From Micromonospora solifontis (GTDB taxonomy: Bacteria; Actinomycetota; Actinomycetes; Mycobacteriales; Micromonosporaceae), in contig NZ_RJLN01000008.1 in the NCBI RefSeq assembly GCF_003725545.1, positions 1-64,000 on the forward strand: 64,000 bases of DNA, in the 5' to 3' direction. The translations under genes and the position numbers were made by a program. Shown in pieces: positions 25,773 to 34,117 of this stretch (within the stretch, counting starts at the first letter, position 1; the number at the start of each line of letters is the position of its first letter). The notes under the pieces are model-generated. The model was not told the origin of the DNA and did not search any database. It saw only the letters and a program-made list of their open reading frames with translations.

Positions 25773-26133
25773 GGTTCCTCCTGGATGAGACCCGGGATGG
25801 GACGGGACGTGAGCGGCGGCTCGCGCGTGCTGGCAGGCCTCGCGAGCCGCTTCTCGCAAGCAGACTCGAACGCACCGCGACGGCAATCAAGGCCGATTCC
25901 GCAGGGGCCGCGCGGCCCAAACGGATCGACTACAGTGCGCGAACCTACGGCCACGCTCTGATATAAGTTCGGTTTGTCGGACTTGCGAGCTCGACCCTTC
26001 GCCGCCATCTGAAACTCGCACATGCTGCTGATTCGCGTATCACCGGCTCGGTAGCCCTCTAGCCAGCCCGTGGCCAGAGGCAGCCCGGCGCGCATCATGC
26101 CGGGGCAATACGACGCATTGTCTCCACCCGCCC
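25773..26133. other. Right-end non-coding region of the transposon
   Basis: This stretch lies between the secreted-protein start and the right inverted repeat. It is less GC-rich than its surroundings. It probably holds the promoter of the cargo genes, but no confident boxes stand out. The open frame crossing it on the minus strand runs through the inverted repeat and lacks a start signal. Confidence 0.45.
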
Positions 26134-26181
26134 CAAGATCAAATATTTGGCGGGCTGGGTCAGCTACCCAAGCGCGGGGCC
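26134..26181 (-). repeat. Tn3 right terminal inverted repeat
   Basis: Read on the minus strand it begins GGCCCCGCGCTTGGGT and matches the left repeat at 44 of 48 bases. GACAT (26182-26186) follows immediately outside. Confidence 0.88.
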
Positions 26182-26345
26182 GACATGCGGCATGAGCAGC
26201 GACCAAACGAGCGGCCTCGGCTGCAGCGCCATTTATCGGATTACCGGAAACAACAATCCACTTAGATGGGCCGACAAAAGGGGCGAAACGCAGCTACATC
26301 ATAATGACAGTTCTTGGTTAACAACAGAATTGATACTGTTGCGCG

Positions 26346-26849
26346 GTGTCCAAGGTGTGTGTCCGGTGCGACAAGACGAGACCCCTCGACAGCTTCCTGA
26401 AGCGCGGCCGCGAACTGCGGTCCTGCGCCCCGTGCCGCGAGTACGCCCGCGCCAACAACCACAAGCACCGCAGGGGCAACCCGGGCAAGGTCCGCACCGA
26501 CAACCTCTGGTCCCTCTACCGGATCAGGCCGGAGGAGTACGACGCCCGGCGAGAGGCCCAGGGCTCCCGCTGCGCCATCTGCGGTATCCACGAAAGTGAG
26601 ATCAAGGTGGGTTCGAGGGGCAGGCCGCGACTGGACGGCACGCCGAACGCCGAGCCCTTCCGGCTGGTTGTCGATCGCTGCGACGACTCGAAGCGGGTCC
26701 GCGGCCTGCTCTGCGGTCCCTGCGACGCCGGTCTCGGCGGCTTTCGCGATTCGCCGGAACTGCTCATGGCGGCGGCGCGTTACCTGCTCAACCGGGAGGG
26801 CGCACCGCTGATGCTGGAGCCGAGCCCCGCGCTGGAAGCGCGGCGCTGA
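26346..26849 (+). CDS. Endonuclease VII-like protein with altered active site
   Basis: A 167-aa protein. An N-terminal CVRCDKTRPLDSF and CAPCREYARANN zinc ribbon precedes a recombination endonuclease VII-like domain with zinc ligands CAIC and CGPC and the tail LLMAAARYLLNREG. Family members carry VDHDHxTGxVRGLLC. Here the segment is VVDRCDDSKRVRGLLC, so the catalytic His residues are missing. The family cuts branched or nicked DNA in phages. The GTG at 26346 lies seven bases after a TACTGT -10-like box, with no ribosome-binding site, suggesting a leaderless message. It sits 160 bases right of the transposon. Confidence 0.72.
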   Translation: MSKVCVRCDKTRPLDSFLKRGRELRSCAPCREYARANNHKHRRGNPGKVRTDNLWSLYRIRPEEYDARREAQGSRCAICGIHESEIKVGSRGRPRLDGTPNAEPFRLVVDRCDDSKRVRGLLCGPCDAGLGGFRDSPELLMAAARYLLNREGAPLMLEPSPALEARR

Positions 26850-26913
26850 CCGCGCGCCCGACAATCCCGCAGCGGCGCGCCGGGGAGTGGACGGCGAAGA
26901 AGGGTGCCGGCGG

Positions 26914-27396
26914 TCAGCGGCCCGGGCGGCAGTGCGGCACGGTTCCGGACAAGCGGCGCGGGGTGCGCCCGCTGTTGCCGGCCAGGGCGACGTCGACGAA
27001 GGCGCCGACACCCACCCGTGCGACGTTCGCCAGCAGGGCGACCAGCAGCAGGCGCAGCCGGATGTCGGCGGTGTCCTCGGGAGCGCCGGCGGCGGGCAGG
27101 CCGCCGCCGTCCAGGAGAGCGGCGAGCAGCCGCGGCTCGGCCTCGGGCAGCCACCCGGCGACGTGGTCGAGTTGCGCGGCCAGCAGCGGCCAGGGATACC
27201 GGCCGTCCGGGTCCCATTCCTCGACCAGCAGGTCGGCGGTGTCGTGGAGCACCTGCGGTGTCCAGGGTCGGGGCAGTCGGGACAGCCGGCGTACGGCGGC
27301 CTGGAAGCCGTCGCGGTCCGCCTGGTTGGCCGCCCGGACCCCGGCGACGACAGCGTTCCACAGCTCCTGTTCGACGGGTGTCGGTGGACGCCACAT
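26914..27396 (-). CDS. Hypothetical helical protein
   Basis: A 160-aa, mainly helical protein beginning MWRPPTPVEQELWNAVVAGVRAANQ and rich in Leu/Ala, ending in a basic tail. No family recognised. The ATG at 27396 has AGAGGAGA five bases upstream and is preferred. An in-frame GTG at 27525 would add a hydrophobic segment (VIGVITAAGTGLALL) and make it membrane-anchored. It is convergent with the endonuclease VII-like gene and not obviously part of an operon. Confidence 0.55.
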   Translation of the reverse strand: MWRPPTPVEQELWNAVVAGVRAANQADRDGFQAAVRRLSRLPRPWTPQVLHDTADLLVEEWDPDGRYPWPLLAAQLDHVAGWLPEAEPRLLAALLDGGGLPAAGAPEDTADIRLRLLLVALLANVARVGVGAFVDVALAGNSGRTPRRLSGTVPHCRPGR

Positions 27397-27730
27397 CTCG
27401 TCTCCTCTCATCCCGGTGGCCCCGGGGGTCGGCTGGGTGATGGCGGGGTCTGCGGCGGCGGGGTGGCCGGCACGGGCCTGTAGGAGGGCGAGGCCCGTGC
27501 CGGCCGCGGTGATCACCCCAATCACCGTCTTTCCGCCGCGGCGGCACGCGCGGACCCGGTGGATGTCCGGAGCCGTGCCGTGGCGGCCTGGCGCGTGGAA
27601 CGACGCTCGTCGGCGTCTCCGTCGGGCGGGTGCCCTGCCCGATGTGGACCGTGAAGAGTGGTGAGGGGAATTCTATGAGAAAAGTTAACCTATTATGACC
27701 ATTTCTCCCGGCGTGGCTCATGTTCATGTC
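27397..27730. other. Intergenic region with a 15-bp perfect hairpin
   Basis: GGCCGGCACGGGCCT (27465-27479) pairs with 27491-27505 around an 11-base loop, upstream of the hypothetical gene on the minus strand. The right part (27660-27720) is strikingly AT-rich for this window, with AAAAGTTAACCTATTATGAC. It may hold a promoter or the 3' end of the polysaccharide operon. No gene seen. Confidence 0.5.
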
Positions 27731-30700
27731 TCAACGTTCAGCCATCGCCTCCCGCGGGCTCGGGTCGGTGGGCCCGTCGAGCGGCCCGGGCGCCGGTGGG
27801 ACCGCCCGCGCCAGGCGCGGCCAGGGCAGCAGGCGTGCCGGACGGCGGGCGCTGAGGTCCTCGACCCAGCCGAGAGCCAGCACCAGGCCGCCGAGGATCA
27901 TCAGGGCGACCGTCAGGTAGCCCCACTGGCCCAACCGCCAGATCCCGAGCAGGTGGCCGACCGGAAAGCACACCGCGATGGCCGCGTTGTGCCACAGGTA
28001 GATGGTCAGCGCGCGGCTGTTCAACCCGGTCACCAGGCGGTCGAGCGGCCGGACCCGGCCCAGCCACCCCATCGGGGGCGCGGCCCGCATCAGCACCAGG
28101 ACGATGCCCAACGACCAGAACGCCTGCGCCACCGGGATGTCATTGAGATCGAGCCCCTCGCCCGGGTGGGTGGCGATCCAGCCGAGCGCGACGGTCAGGC
28201 ACAACGCCACCAGCATCAGCAGGGACCACGGCCATAGGCGCCGCAGCCGACCGTCGCGGTGCGCGAAGCCCAACAGCCAGCAGGCACCGAAGGTGGCCAG
28301 GTCGGTCAGCACCGAGTTCACCGGGTCGCCCAGCGGCGGCGCGGCGGTCTGCAGGAGGACCACACCCGCGAGCGGGACGAGCACCGACCACACGGGCCAG
28401 CGCCGGTACAGCGCCAGCGCCGCGGGGGACAGCAGGACGAACCACAGGTACGTCACCAGATACCAGAGCACCCCGGTGACGTCCGCGGCCCACTCGCTGC
28501 CCGGCGGCTGCAGCAGCGGGACCAGCCAACTCAGCAGGGCCGGCCAGGCCGGCCGGTCGGTCCAGCCGTGCCAGAGCATCAGCGGCACCAGCACGATGCC
28601 CAACGCCCAGAGGCCGGGCAGCAGCCGACGCAGCCGACCGCTGACGGCGCGGTGCGGGGTGCGGTCCAGCGAGGCGGCCATCAGCGAGCCACCCAGGGCG
28701 AACATCACCCCCATCGCCGGGAAGACGAAGCTCAGCCAGGCGGCGCCGAACATGTGGTACGCGATGACCCGCCCCAACGCCAGCGCCCGCAACGTGTCGA
28801 ACCAGCGGTCCCGGCCACCGCCTCCCGCGGCGTCGGTCCGCCGGGCGGCGGGAGCGTCGTACGCCACGTCACCCGCCCGCTTGACCCTGCGCCAGCCCAG
28901 CCGAACGCCGGTCAACGCGGTCACCACCGACCGGGCCAGCACCAGGTACATCAGTTGGCGGTAGGCGAACTGCTGGACCGGCAGGGCGAGCAGTGGACGC
29001 AGCGGCTCCCGGTCGAGCCGGAACGCCACCGCCGCGGTCAGCGCCTGCACCAGCAGCATCGCGCCCCACGCGAGGGCGGTCTTCGTCGTGTCCATGAAGA
29101 ACAGGCCGTACACGGCGAGCAGGTCGATCACCGGGCCGAGCAACGGCAGCAGCACCCCGAACAGGGCGACGACGGGCAGCCCGAACCGGCCGAACCGGCC
29201 CGAGGAGCCCCGGTCGAGCGCCGCGCCGCGGTGCTTCCACATCGCCTGCAGCGTGCCGTAGCTCCAGCGGTAGCGCTGCCGCCACAGGTCGCCCAGCGAC
29301 GCCGGCGCCTCCGTCCAGGCGCGGGCCCGGTCCTGGTAGACCACCCGCCACCCGGCGCGCAGCACCGCCATGGTGACGTCGGTGTCCTCGGCGAGGGTGT
29401 CGCCGCTGAACCCGCCGACCGTGGTCAGGGCTCGGCGCCGGAAGGCCGCGATCGCGCCGGGCACCGTCGGGATGCACCCCAGCATCTCGTAGAACCGGCG
29501 GTCCAGGCTGAAGCCGATGACGTACTCGATGTGCTGCCACTTGCCGAGCAGCCGGTGCCGGTTGGTGACCTTGACGTTGCCGGCGACCGCGCCGATCCGC
29601 GGGTCGGTGAAGGGTTCGATCAGCCGGCGGATGGCGTCGGGTTCGAAGACGGTGTCCGCGTCGACGGTGACGATGATGTCGTGCGAGGCGTACAGGATGC
29701 CGGTGTTGAGGGCGGTCGCCTTGCCTCCGTTGGGTTTGCGGATCACGCGTACACCGTCGAGGCCGAGTGACTCGACGAGGTCGGCGGTGCCGTCGGTCGA
29801 CCCGTCGTCGACCACGATCACCTCGATGTCGGGATGGTCGCCGGCAGCCAGCGAGCGCACGGTGGCGACGATGCCGGCCCGCTCGTTGTACGCCGGCACG
29901 ATCACCGACACCGGTGCGGTCGTCACCCCCCAGGGCCACCGGTGGGCCCGCCTGCGCCGGGCCAGCCGGTGGGCGAGCAGGAGCAGCAGCGTACGGATCA
30001 GGATGAGCACCCCGACCACGACGAACAGCACGGCGAGGCCACGCAGGGTCAGGTCCGCCACCTGGATCGCCCAGCGGACTGGTGCCGCCCGCCAGCGGTC
30101 GACGGTCGAGGCCGGGACGTTGCCGGTGAACGCGGGGGCGCCGGACGGCGTGGCGCTCACGCCCCCGCTCACCGTGGTGAAGGTGTAGCCGCGGGCCTGC
30201 ATCAGGGGAATGAAACGGTCCAGGGCGGCGACGGTCTCGGCGCGGTTCCCGCCGGCGTCGTGCAGCAGCACCACGGCGCCCGCGTCCCCGACGGGGGTCA
30301 TGTTCCGTACGATCGCGTCCACCCCGGGCCGGGCCCAGTCCTCGGCGTCGAGGTCGTTGACCACGGTCAGGTAGCCGAGCCGGGCGGCCTCGCGGATCAC
30401 CGGCCAGTTCGCGTCGTCGACCGCGCCGGGCACCGACGAGTAGGGGAAGCGGAGCAGGCTGGTCCGGATCCCGGCGGCGTCCACGATCGCCAGCTGGGTC
30501 TGGGTGTACTCCAGGCGTCGCCGCCAGCCGGGCAGCAGGGTCATGTCCGGGTGGGTGAAGGTGTGTACGCCCAGCTCGTGTCCCTCGGCGACGGTCCGCC
30601 GGACCAGGTCCGGGTGGCGGGTCACCTGCGAGCCGATCACGAAGAAGGTGGCCGGGGTCCGGTGCCGGCGCAGCACGTCGAGGATCCGGGGGGTCCAGGT

Positions 30701-30994
30701 GGGGTCCGGCCCGTCGTCGAAGGTGAGGGCGATGGTGCGTGGCGGCAGCCGGTAGGAGTGCGGTTCGGCGCCCCGGACGTCGAGCACCGGCCCGCCGTTC
30801 AGCACGGCCGCGGGGACGGTGAGCTGGTCCTCCGCCCCGCGTACGTGGTCGGGCCGGAAGCGGGCGTTGGCGTACGCCTCGACCAGCAGCACGCAGATGA
30901 CCACCAGCACCATGGACGCGCAGATGAACCGGCCGGTCCGCAGCGCCCGGCCGCCCCCGCGGCGGCCGGTGGCGCGACGGCTCGTGAGGGTCAT
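27731..30994 (-). CDS. Three-domain polysaccharide enzyme: deacetylase, GT2 synthase, acyltransferase 3
   Basis: A 1,087-aa membrane protein. Residues 1-60 hold a membrane anchor. Residues ~85-290 form a NodB deacetylase (TFDDGPDPTW; metal ligands in GVHTFTHPDM). Residues ~360-600 form a processive GT2 synthase (VIVPAYNER, VDDGST, TVDADT, QRYRW), followed by several membrane segments. From about 735 comes an acyltransferase-3 module (LGRVIAYHMFG) with about ten more membrane segments. The first two domains match the arrangement of Streptomyces MatB, which makes an extracellular PNAG-like glycan; the fused acyltransferase could decorate the polymer. Its ATG overlaps the preceding TGA (ATGA), giving translational coupling. 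Confidence 0.88.
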   Translation of the reverse strand: MTLTSRRATGRRGGGRALRTGRFICASMVLVVICVLLVEAYANARFRPDHVRGAEDQLTVPAAVLNGGPVLDVRGAEPHSYRLPPRTIALTFDDGPDPTWTPRILDVLRRHRTPATFFVIGSQVTRHPDLVRRTVAEGHELGVHTFTHPDMTLLPGWRRRLEYTQTQLAIVDAAGIRTSLLRFPYSSVPGAVDDANWPVIREAARLGYLTVVNDLDAEDWARPGVDAIVRNMTPVGDAGAVVLLHDAGGNRAETVAALDRFIPLMQARGYTFTTVSGGVSATPSGAPAFTGNVPASTVDRWRAAPVRWAIQVADLTLRGLAVLFVVVGVLILIRTLLLLLAHRLARRRRAHRWPWGVTTAPVSVIVPAYNERAGIVATVRSLAAGDHPDIEVIVVDDGSTDGTADLVESLGLDGVRVIRKPNGGKATALNTGILYASHDIIVTVDADTVFEPDAIRRLIEPFTDPRIGAVAGNVKVTNRHRLLGKWQHIEYVIGFSLDRRFYEMLGCIPTVPGAIAAFRRRALTTVGGFSGDTLAEDTDVTMAVLRAGWRVVYQDRARAWTEAPASLGDLWRQRYRWSYGTLQAMWKHRGAALDRGSSGRFGRFGLPVVALFGVLLPLLGPVIDLLAVYGLFFMDTTKTALAWGAMLLVQALTAAVAFRLDREPLRPLLALPVQQFAYRQLMYLVLARSVVTALTGVRLGWRRVKRAGDVAYDAPAARRTDAAGGGGRDRWFDTLRALALGRVIAYHMFGAAWLSFVFPAMGVMFALGGSLMAASLDRTPHRAVSGRLRRLLPGLWALGIVLVPLMLWHGWTDRPAWPALLSWLVPLLQPPGSEWAADVTGVLWYLVTYLWFVLLSPAALALYRRWPVWSVLVPLAGVVLLQTAAPPLGDPVNSVLTDLATFGACWLLGFAHRDGRLRRLWPWSLLMLVALCLTVALGWIATHPGEGLDLNDIPVAQAFWSLGIVLVLMRAAPPMGWLGRVRPLDRLVTGLNSRALTIYLWHNAAIAVCFPVGHLLGIWRLGQWGYLTVALMILGGLVLALGWVEDLSARRPARLLPWPRLARAVPPAPGPLDGPTDPSPREAMAER

Positions 30995-31572
30995 TCCACC
31001 ACTCCCGGACCGGGGTTGGGCACGGCCGGCGTCGGGTCGGGGACGACCGCTGCGGGCGTGGTGGGCGGGGTGGTGGTCGGCGGCGCCGATTCACCGGCCG
31101 GGGGTGCCGGCGTGCCGGTGCGGGTCGGCGGCGGGCCGGCGGGCCGGTCGGCCGCGGCCGCGGCACCCGGGCCGGGCACGACGGGGCGCAGCGCCGGAGC
31201 GGGAGGGGCCGTCGTGGGTGCCGCGATCCGCGGGGGCCGGTCCACGGTGGCCGGTGCGCGCGGGAGCGCCCTGGGCTCGGTGAGTGCCGACGGGGTGGGG
31301 GTGGGCCGGCCGGTGGTCCCACTGCCCGGTACAGCTCCGACCGAGAGGGGGCCGGGCAGCATCGGCGCCGCGGGGCCGGGTAGCAGGGCGCTCGCGGCCA
31401 TCGGGAGGTAGGTCAGCGAGGCGACGGCGAGCACCACGCCCGCGCGGCGGATGCGGCGGCGGCGGACGCCGGTGACGTCGAGGAACACCGGTTGAGCGGG
31501 TGGGGAGTGCACGGTGGGCGGGGCGGGCTCCCGGCCACCGGTCAGCCCATCGAGCGACATGCGAAGAGTCAC
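30991..31572 (-). CDS. Proline-rich single-pass membrane protein
   Basis: A 193-aa protein. A short cytoplasmic part with RRRRIRRAG is followed by one membrane segment (VVLAVASLTYLPMAASALLP). About 120 residues of Pro/Ala/Thr-rich low complexity come next, probably outside the membrane. It is coupled by ATGA overlap to the polysaccharide synthase, so it likely assists export, anchoring or assembly of that polymer. Neither GTG 31572 nor ATG 31560 has a ribosome-binding site. The GTG lies in a strand (CGGTG) able to pair with CACCG upstream, which may control translation. Confidence 0.65.
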   Translation of the reverse strand: MTLRMSLDGLTGGREPAPPTVHSPPAQPVFLDVTGVRRRRIRRAGVVLAVASLTYLPMAASALLPGPAAPMLPGPLSVGAVPGSGTTGRPTPTPSALTEPRALPRAPATVDRPPRIAAPTTAPPAPALRPVVPGPGAAAAADRPAGPPPTRTGTPAPPAGESAPPTTTPPTTPAAVVPDPTPAVPNPGPGVVE

Positions 31573-31697
31573 CGGTCGCGGCTATGAGCCGGTTGTTGAG
31601 CTTTGCCCGGGTTTGGAAACCGAGGATCGGTGGCAATGTTTCACTATTCGCATATCCGGAAAACCATGTCTGTCGCGTCATAGACGCGACAGACATG
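31570..31697 (-). promoter_or_regulatory. Structured leader and 15-bp palindrome upstream of the polysaccharide operon
   Basis: On the minus strand, CACCG (complement of 31628-31632) can pair with CGGTG over the GTG start (complement of 31570-31574). That helix encloses a CGGCT-CAT-AGCCG hairpin (31579-31591). Further upstream, arms 31665-31679 and 31683-31697 (CATGTCTGTCGCGTC) form a perfect palindrome with a 3-base centre, either an operator or a hairpin. GGGCAAAGC in the leader faintly recalls c-di-GMP-I aptamers, but the rest does not fit. Confidence 0.4.
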
Positions 31698-31738
31698 CGG
31701 TCGAGTGTGAAACAGGACGAGTAGGCGGAAAACCTTCC

Positions 31739-31767
31739 GTGGGCCGCCCTTCGGCGGGGCGGCCCAC
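31739..31767. terminator. Hairpin terminator after the repeat-protein gene
   Basis: GTGGGCCGCCC (31739-31749) pairs with GGGCGGCCCAC (31757-31767) around seven bases. On the minus strand a TTTT follows within ten bases, making this the most classical intrinsic terminator in the window. Confidence 0.75.
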
Positions 31768-31776
31768 AGTGGTCGC

Positions 31777-32355
31777 TCAGCCCTGCGTACGGTCGTCGAT
31801 CTCGGTTCCGGACTCCCCGGGCCGGCCGCCGATCGCTTCCTCGGCGGCGCGCCCGCCGGTGCTCTCGTCACCCAGCGTCAGGTCGCTGCGGGGCAGCCCG
31901 GACAGCCCCGCCGGGTCGCGGATCTCCCCCTGCACACCGCGTGCGTCCTGGGCGAGGTCCGGGACTTGGGGCTGACCGGGCCGGCCGCCGACCGCCTCCT
32001 CGGCGGCGCGCCCGCCGGTGCTCTCGTCACCCAGCGTCAGGTCACTGCGGGGCAGCCCGGACAGTCGGGCGGGATCGTCGGTCGGCTGGTCGGGCCAGCC
32101 GCTCTCCGCCGCCGGGCCACCGGCGGACTCCCGGCGCCCGAGGCCACGGCCGTGGTACACGCCCGAGGCGTCGCCGGGGTCACCGGGATCGGCGAGGCTG
32201 GTGTCGACGGGCCGGCTGTCCGGTTCGGCCAGGCCGGCCCGGCGCAACATGTCGACCAGCTGGTCGTGCGGCATGCGCTCGGTGTCCGGTATGCCGGCAC
32301 CGCGCGCGATGGACCGCAGGGTGGTCAGGTCCTGATCTGCGAAGGTCTCGGCCAT
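31777..32355 (-). CDS. SAP-like N-terminus plus two 29-residue repeats
   Basis: A 192-aa acidic protein. Residues 8-42 (LTTLRSIARGAGI, then MPHDQLVDMLRRAGL) resemble a SAP or Rho-N-type nucleic-acid-binding helix pair. The rest is Gly/Asp/Pro-rich and contains LSGLPRSDLTLGDESTGG followed by RAAEEAxGGRPG twice, about 53 residues apart. In DNA the copies are 31817-31905 and 31976-32064 (offset 159 bp), nearly identical, so the duplication is recent or conserved by conversion. The start has GGGAAGG upstream. Function unknown. Confidence 0.7.
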   Translation of the reverse strand: MAETFADQDLTTLRSIARGAGIPDTERMPHDQLVDMLRRAGLAEPDSRPVDTSLADPGDPGDASGVYHGRGLGRRESAGGPAAESGWPDQPTDDPARLSGLPRSDLTLGDESTGGRAAEEAVGGRPGQPQVPDLAQDARGVQGEIRDPAGLSGLPRSDLTLGDESTGGRAAEEAIGGRPGESGTEIDDRTQG

Positions 32356-32395
32356 GCGGTTGCCTTCCCGGGGCCCGGGACAAGGAAACCTGCGC

Positions 32396-33856
32396 TCAGG
32401 CCCGCGCCCCGCCCAGGCCGAGCAGCACCGCGAGGCCCAGGGCGCTGCGCGGGGCGTACGGCACCCGCCACAGGCCGCCGTGCGCCGCCGCGTACGCCTC
32501 GTCCCGCCACGGATGCGCCTGCGCCGGGCCGCCCCCGGTGCGCAGGTCGTGCACGAGCAGCGCGGCCATCAGGGTGTTGCTGGTGGCCGGCTCGAACACC
32601 TCGATGCCGAACCGGTGCGCGCCCGCGTACGCGGCCGCGAGGGCCCGGTTGCGCAGCACCGAGCGGGTCCGGGTCGGTGGGGCCACGGTGAACGACACCG
32701 TCGTCCCGGCGTCCCGGGCCACCGCCGCCCGCCACCGTTGCAGCCGCTTGGCCAGGGCGTAGTTGGGTCCCTGCTGGGGGACCAGGCTGTCGTTGATCCC
32801 GGAATCCGCATCCGGCGGGTAGTTGCGGTGCAGCAGCCGGCCGCCGGAGAGCACCCGCAGTGACCGGCGGGCCAGCCCCCGGGCGGCGTAGCCGCGTTCG
32901 GCGTGGGCCACCGCCTCGGCGGGGACGGCGTACACGTCGGTGGGGGTGGCCAGGAAGGCCAGCGCGACGTCCGGGCGCCGGCCGGTCAGGTGGACGGTGA
33001 GCGCGTCGACCGCGGTGGCGACCCGCACGTTCGTGGCGCCGTCGGCGTACACGTAGTTGCCCAGGACGAGGCGCCCGTCGAGGCCGCGCAGCCAGGCGGC
33101 GGCCTGGGGGAGGCGGTGCAGCAGGTCCGCGCCCGCCCCGGCGGCGAGGGCCGCGTCGTCGCCCGCGGTGCCGGGGCGCACCGGCAGGTGCAGGCGACCC
33201 CCGTGGCGGCGGGCGGTGCGCAGCAGCCGGCGCCAGATGTCCGGACGGGGCAGGTCCACCGCGACCACCTCGCCGCCCCAGCGCAGCACGGACGGCAGCG
33301 GACCCATCTCCGCGCCGGCCCCGAGCACCACGATGCGCTGATCGCGCAGGTCCAGCCAGTCCGGGTTGGCCAGCACGGCGCCGACCGCCTCGGCGCAGCT
33401 CGGCTCGATGACCCCGGCGTCCACCCAGGCGTCCAGGCGGCGGCGCAGGTCGTCGCCGCGCAGCCGCTGTCCCCGGTACGGCAGCGACAGCCCCCGGTCC
33501 ACCTCGCCGGCGCCGGTCACGGTGGCGGTCGCCAGCGGCTCCGGGTCCGCCAGGTCGAACACCCGGTCGAGGTCGACCTCCGCGCCCTCGGCGGGCAGGT
33601 AGCGCATCCGGGCGTGCAGGGAGGCCAGCCCGTCGCGGGCGACGGTCAGCGCCGCGTCGCGGGAGAGCAGACCGGCCTCGACCAGCCGGCGGAAGTGATG
33701 GAGGTAGCCGTGCCGCCAGTTCGTCTCGTGCTCGGCGGCGCGGGCGCCCACCGGGTCGACCGCGCGCAGGGCGTCGGCCACCACCGCCCGGCCCAGCGCG
33801 GTGGTGCTGCGGGTACCGCCGGTCTGGGGGAACACCACCCCGCTCGGGCCCTCCAC
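32396..33856 (-). CDS. Unrecognised 486-aa protein with a Rossmann-like centre
   Basis: Soluble and coding by composition throughout. A central segment (about residues 190-225) reads IVVLGAGAEMGPLP and VVAVDLPRPDIW, like a dinucleotide- or SAM-binding Rossmann fold. LVLGNYVYADGATNVRVATAVD and a Pro/Arg C-terminal part follow. I cannot place it in a named family. GTG 33856 has GGAGGAC eight bases upstream and starts the convincing protein; in-frame sequence further upstream lacks a ribosome-binding site. It is 40 bases upstream of the repeat-protein gene on the same strand, possibly an operon. Confidence 0.65.
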   Translation of the reverse strand: MEGPSGVVFPQTGGTRSTTALGRAVVADALRAVDPVGARAAEHETNWRHGYLHHFRRLVEAGLLSRDAALTVARDGLASLHARMRYLPAEGAEVDLDRVFDLADPEPLATATVTGAGEVDRGLSLPYRGQRLRGDDLRRRLDAWVDAGVIEPSCAEAVGAVLANPDWLDLRDQRIVVLGAGAEMGPLPSVLRWGGEVVAVDLPRPDIWRRLLRTARRHGGRLHLPVRPGTAGDDAALAAGAGADLLHRLPQAAAWLRGLDGRLVLGNYVYADGATNVRVATAVDALTVHLTGRRPDVALAFLATPTDVYAVPAEAVAHAERGYAARGLARRSLRVLSGGRLLHRNYPPDADSGINDSLVPQQGPNYALAKRLQRWRAAVARDAGTTVSFTVAPPTRTRSVLRNRALAAAYAGAHRFGIEVFEPATSNTLMAALLVHDLRTGGGPAQAHPWRDEAYAAAHGGLWRVPYAPRSALGLAVLLGLGGARA

Positions 33857-34117
33857 GGTCGCCGTCCTCCCGGTCGTCTCGGCTGCCGATTCGGGGCCTA
33901 CTCTGCCGCACCGCGCGCGGCGACGCAGCACAGGGCCGGGCACCCCGCTGACCGGTTCAGGTCACGCTTTCCGCACGGCTCGGTCACGACGTTCACGCTT
34001 GGGTCTCGGCTCGGCCACGGCGGGAGCCGCGCGCCGGCGCCCCTGCGTCAATGACCGTGACGGATCCGGCGCGGCGACGCCCGGATCACCGCCCCTTCGT
34101 CCATCCGGGAGGATCCG

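Noticed and set aside
25748..26206. A minus-strand open frame reading RAWVADPARQIFDLG through the right transposon end
   Set aside because: A similar peptide appears at the left end because the inverted repeat is translated in one frame. It is the 48-bp repeat, not a protein domain.
30994..31420. Collagen-like or repeat antigen from the Pro/Thr-rich segment
   Set aside because: The segment is low complexity without a regular Gly-X-Y or other period, so it is better read as a flexible extracytoplasmic stalk.
31580..31640. Cyclic di-GMP-I riboswitch upstream of the polysaccharide operon
   Set aside because: Only GGGCAAAGC resembles the aptamer; the tetraloop/receptor and the paired GGCAAA...CGCAAAGC arrangement are not present.
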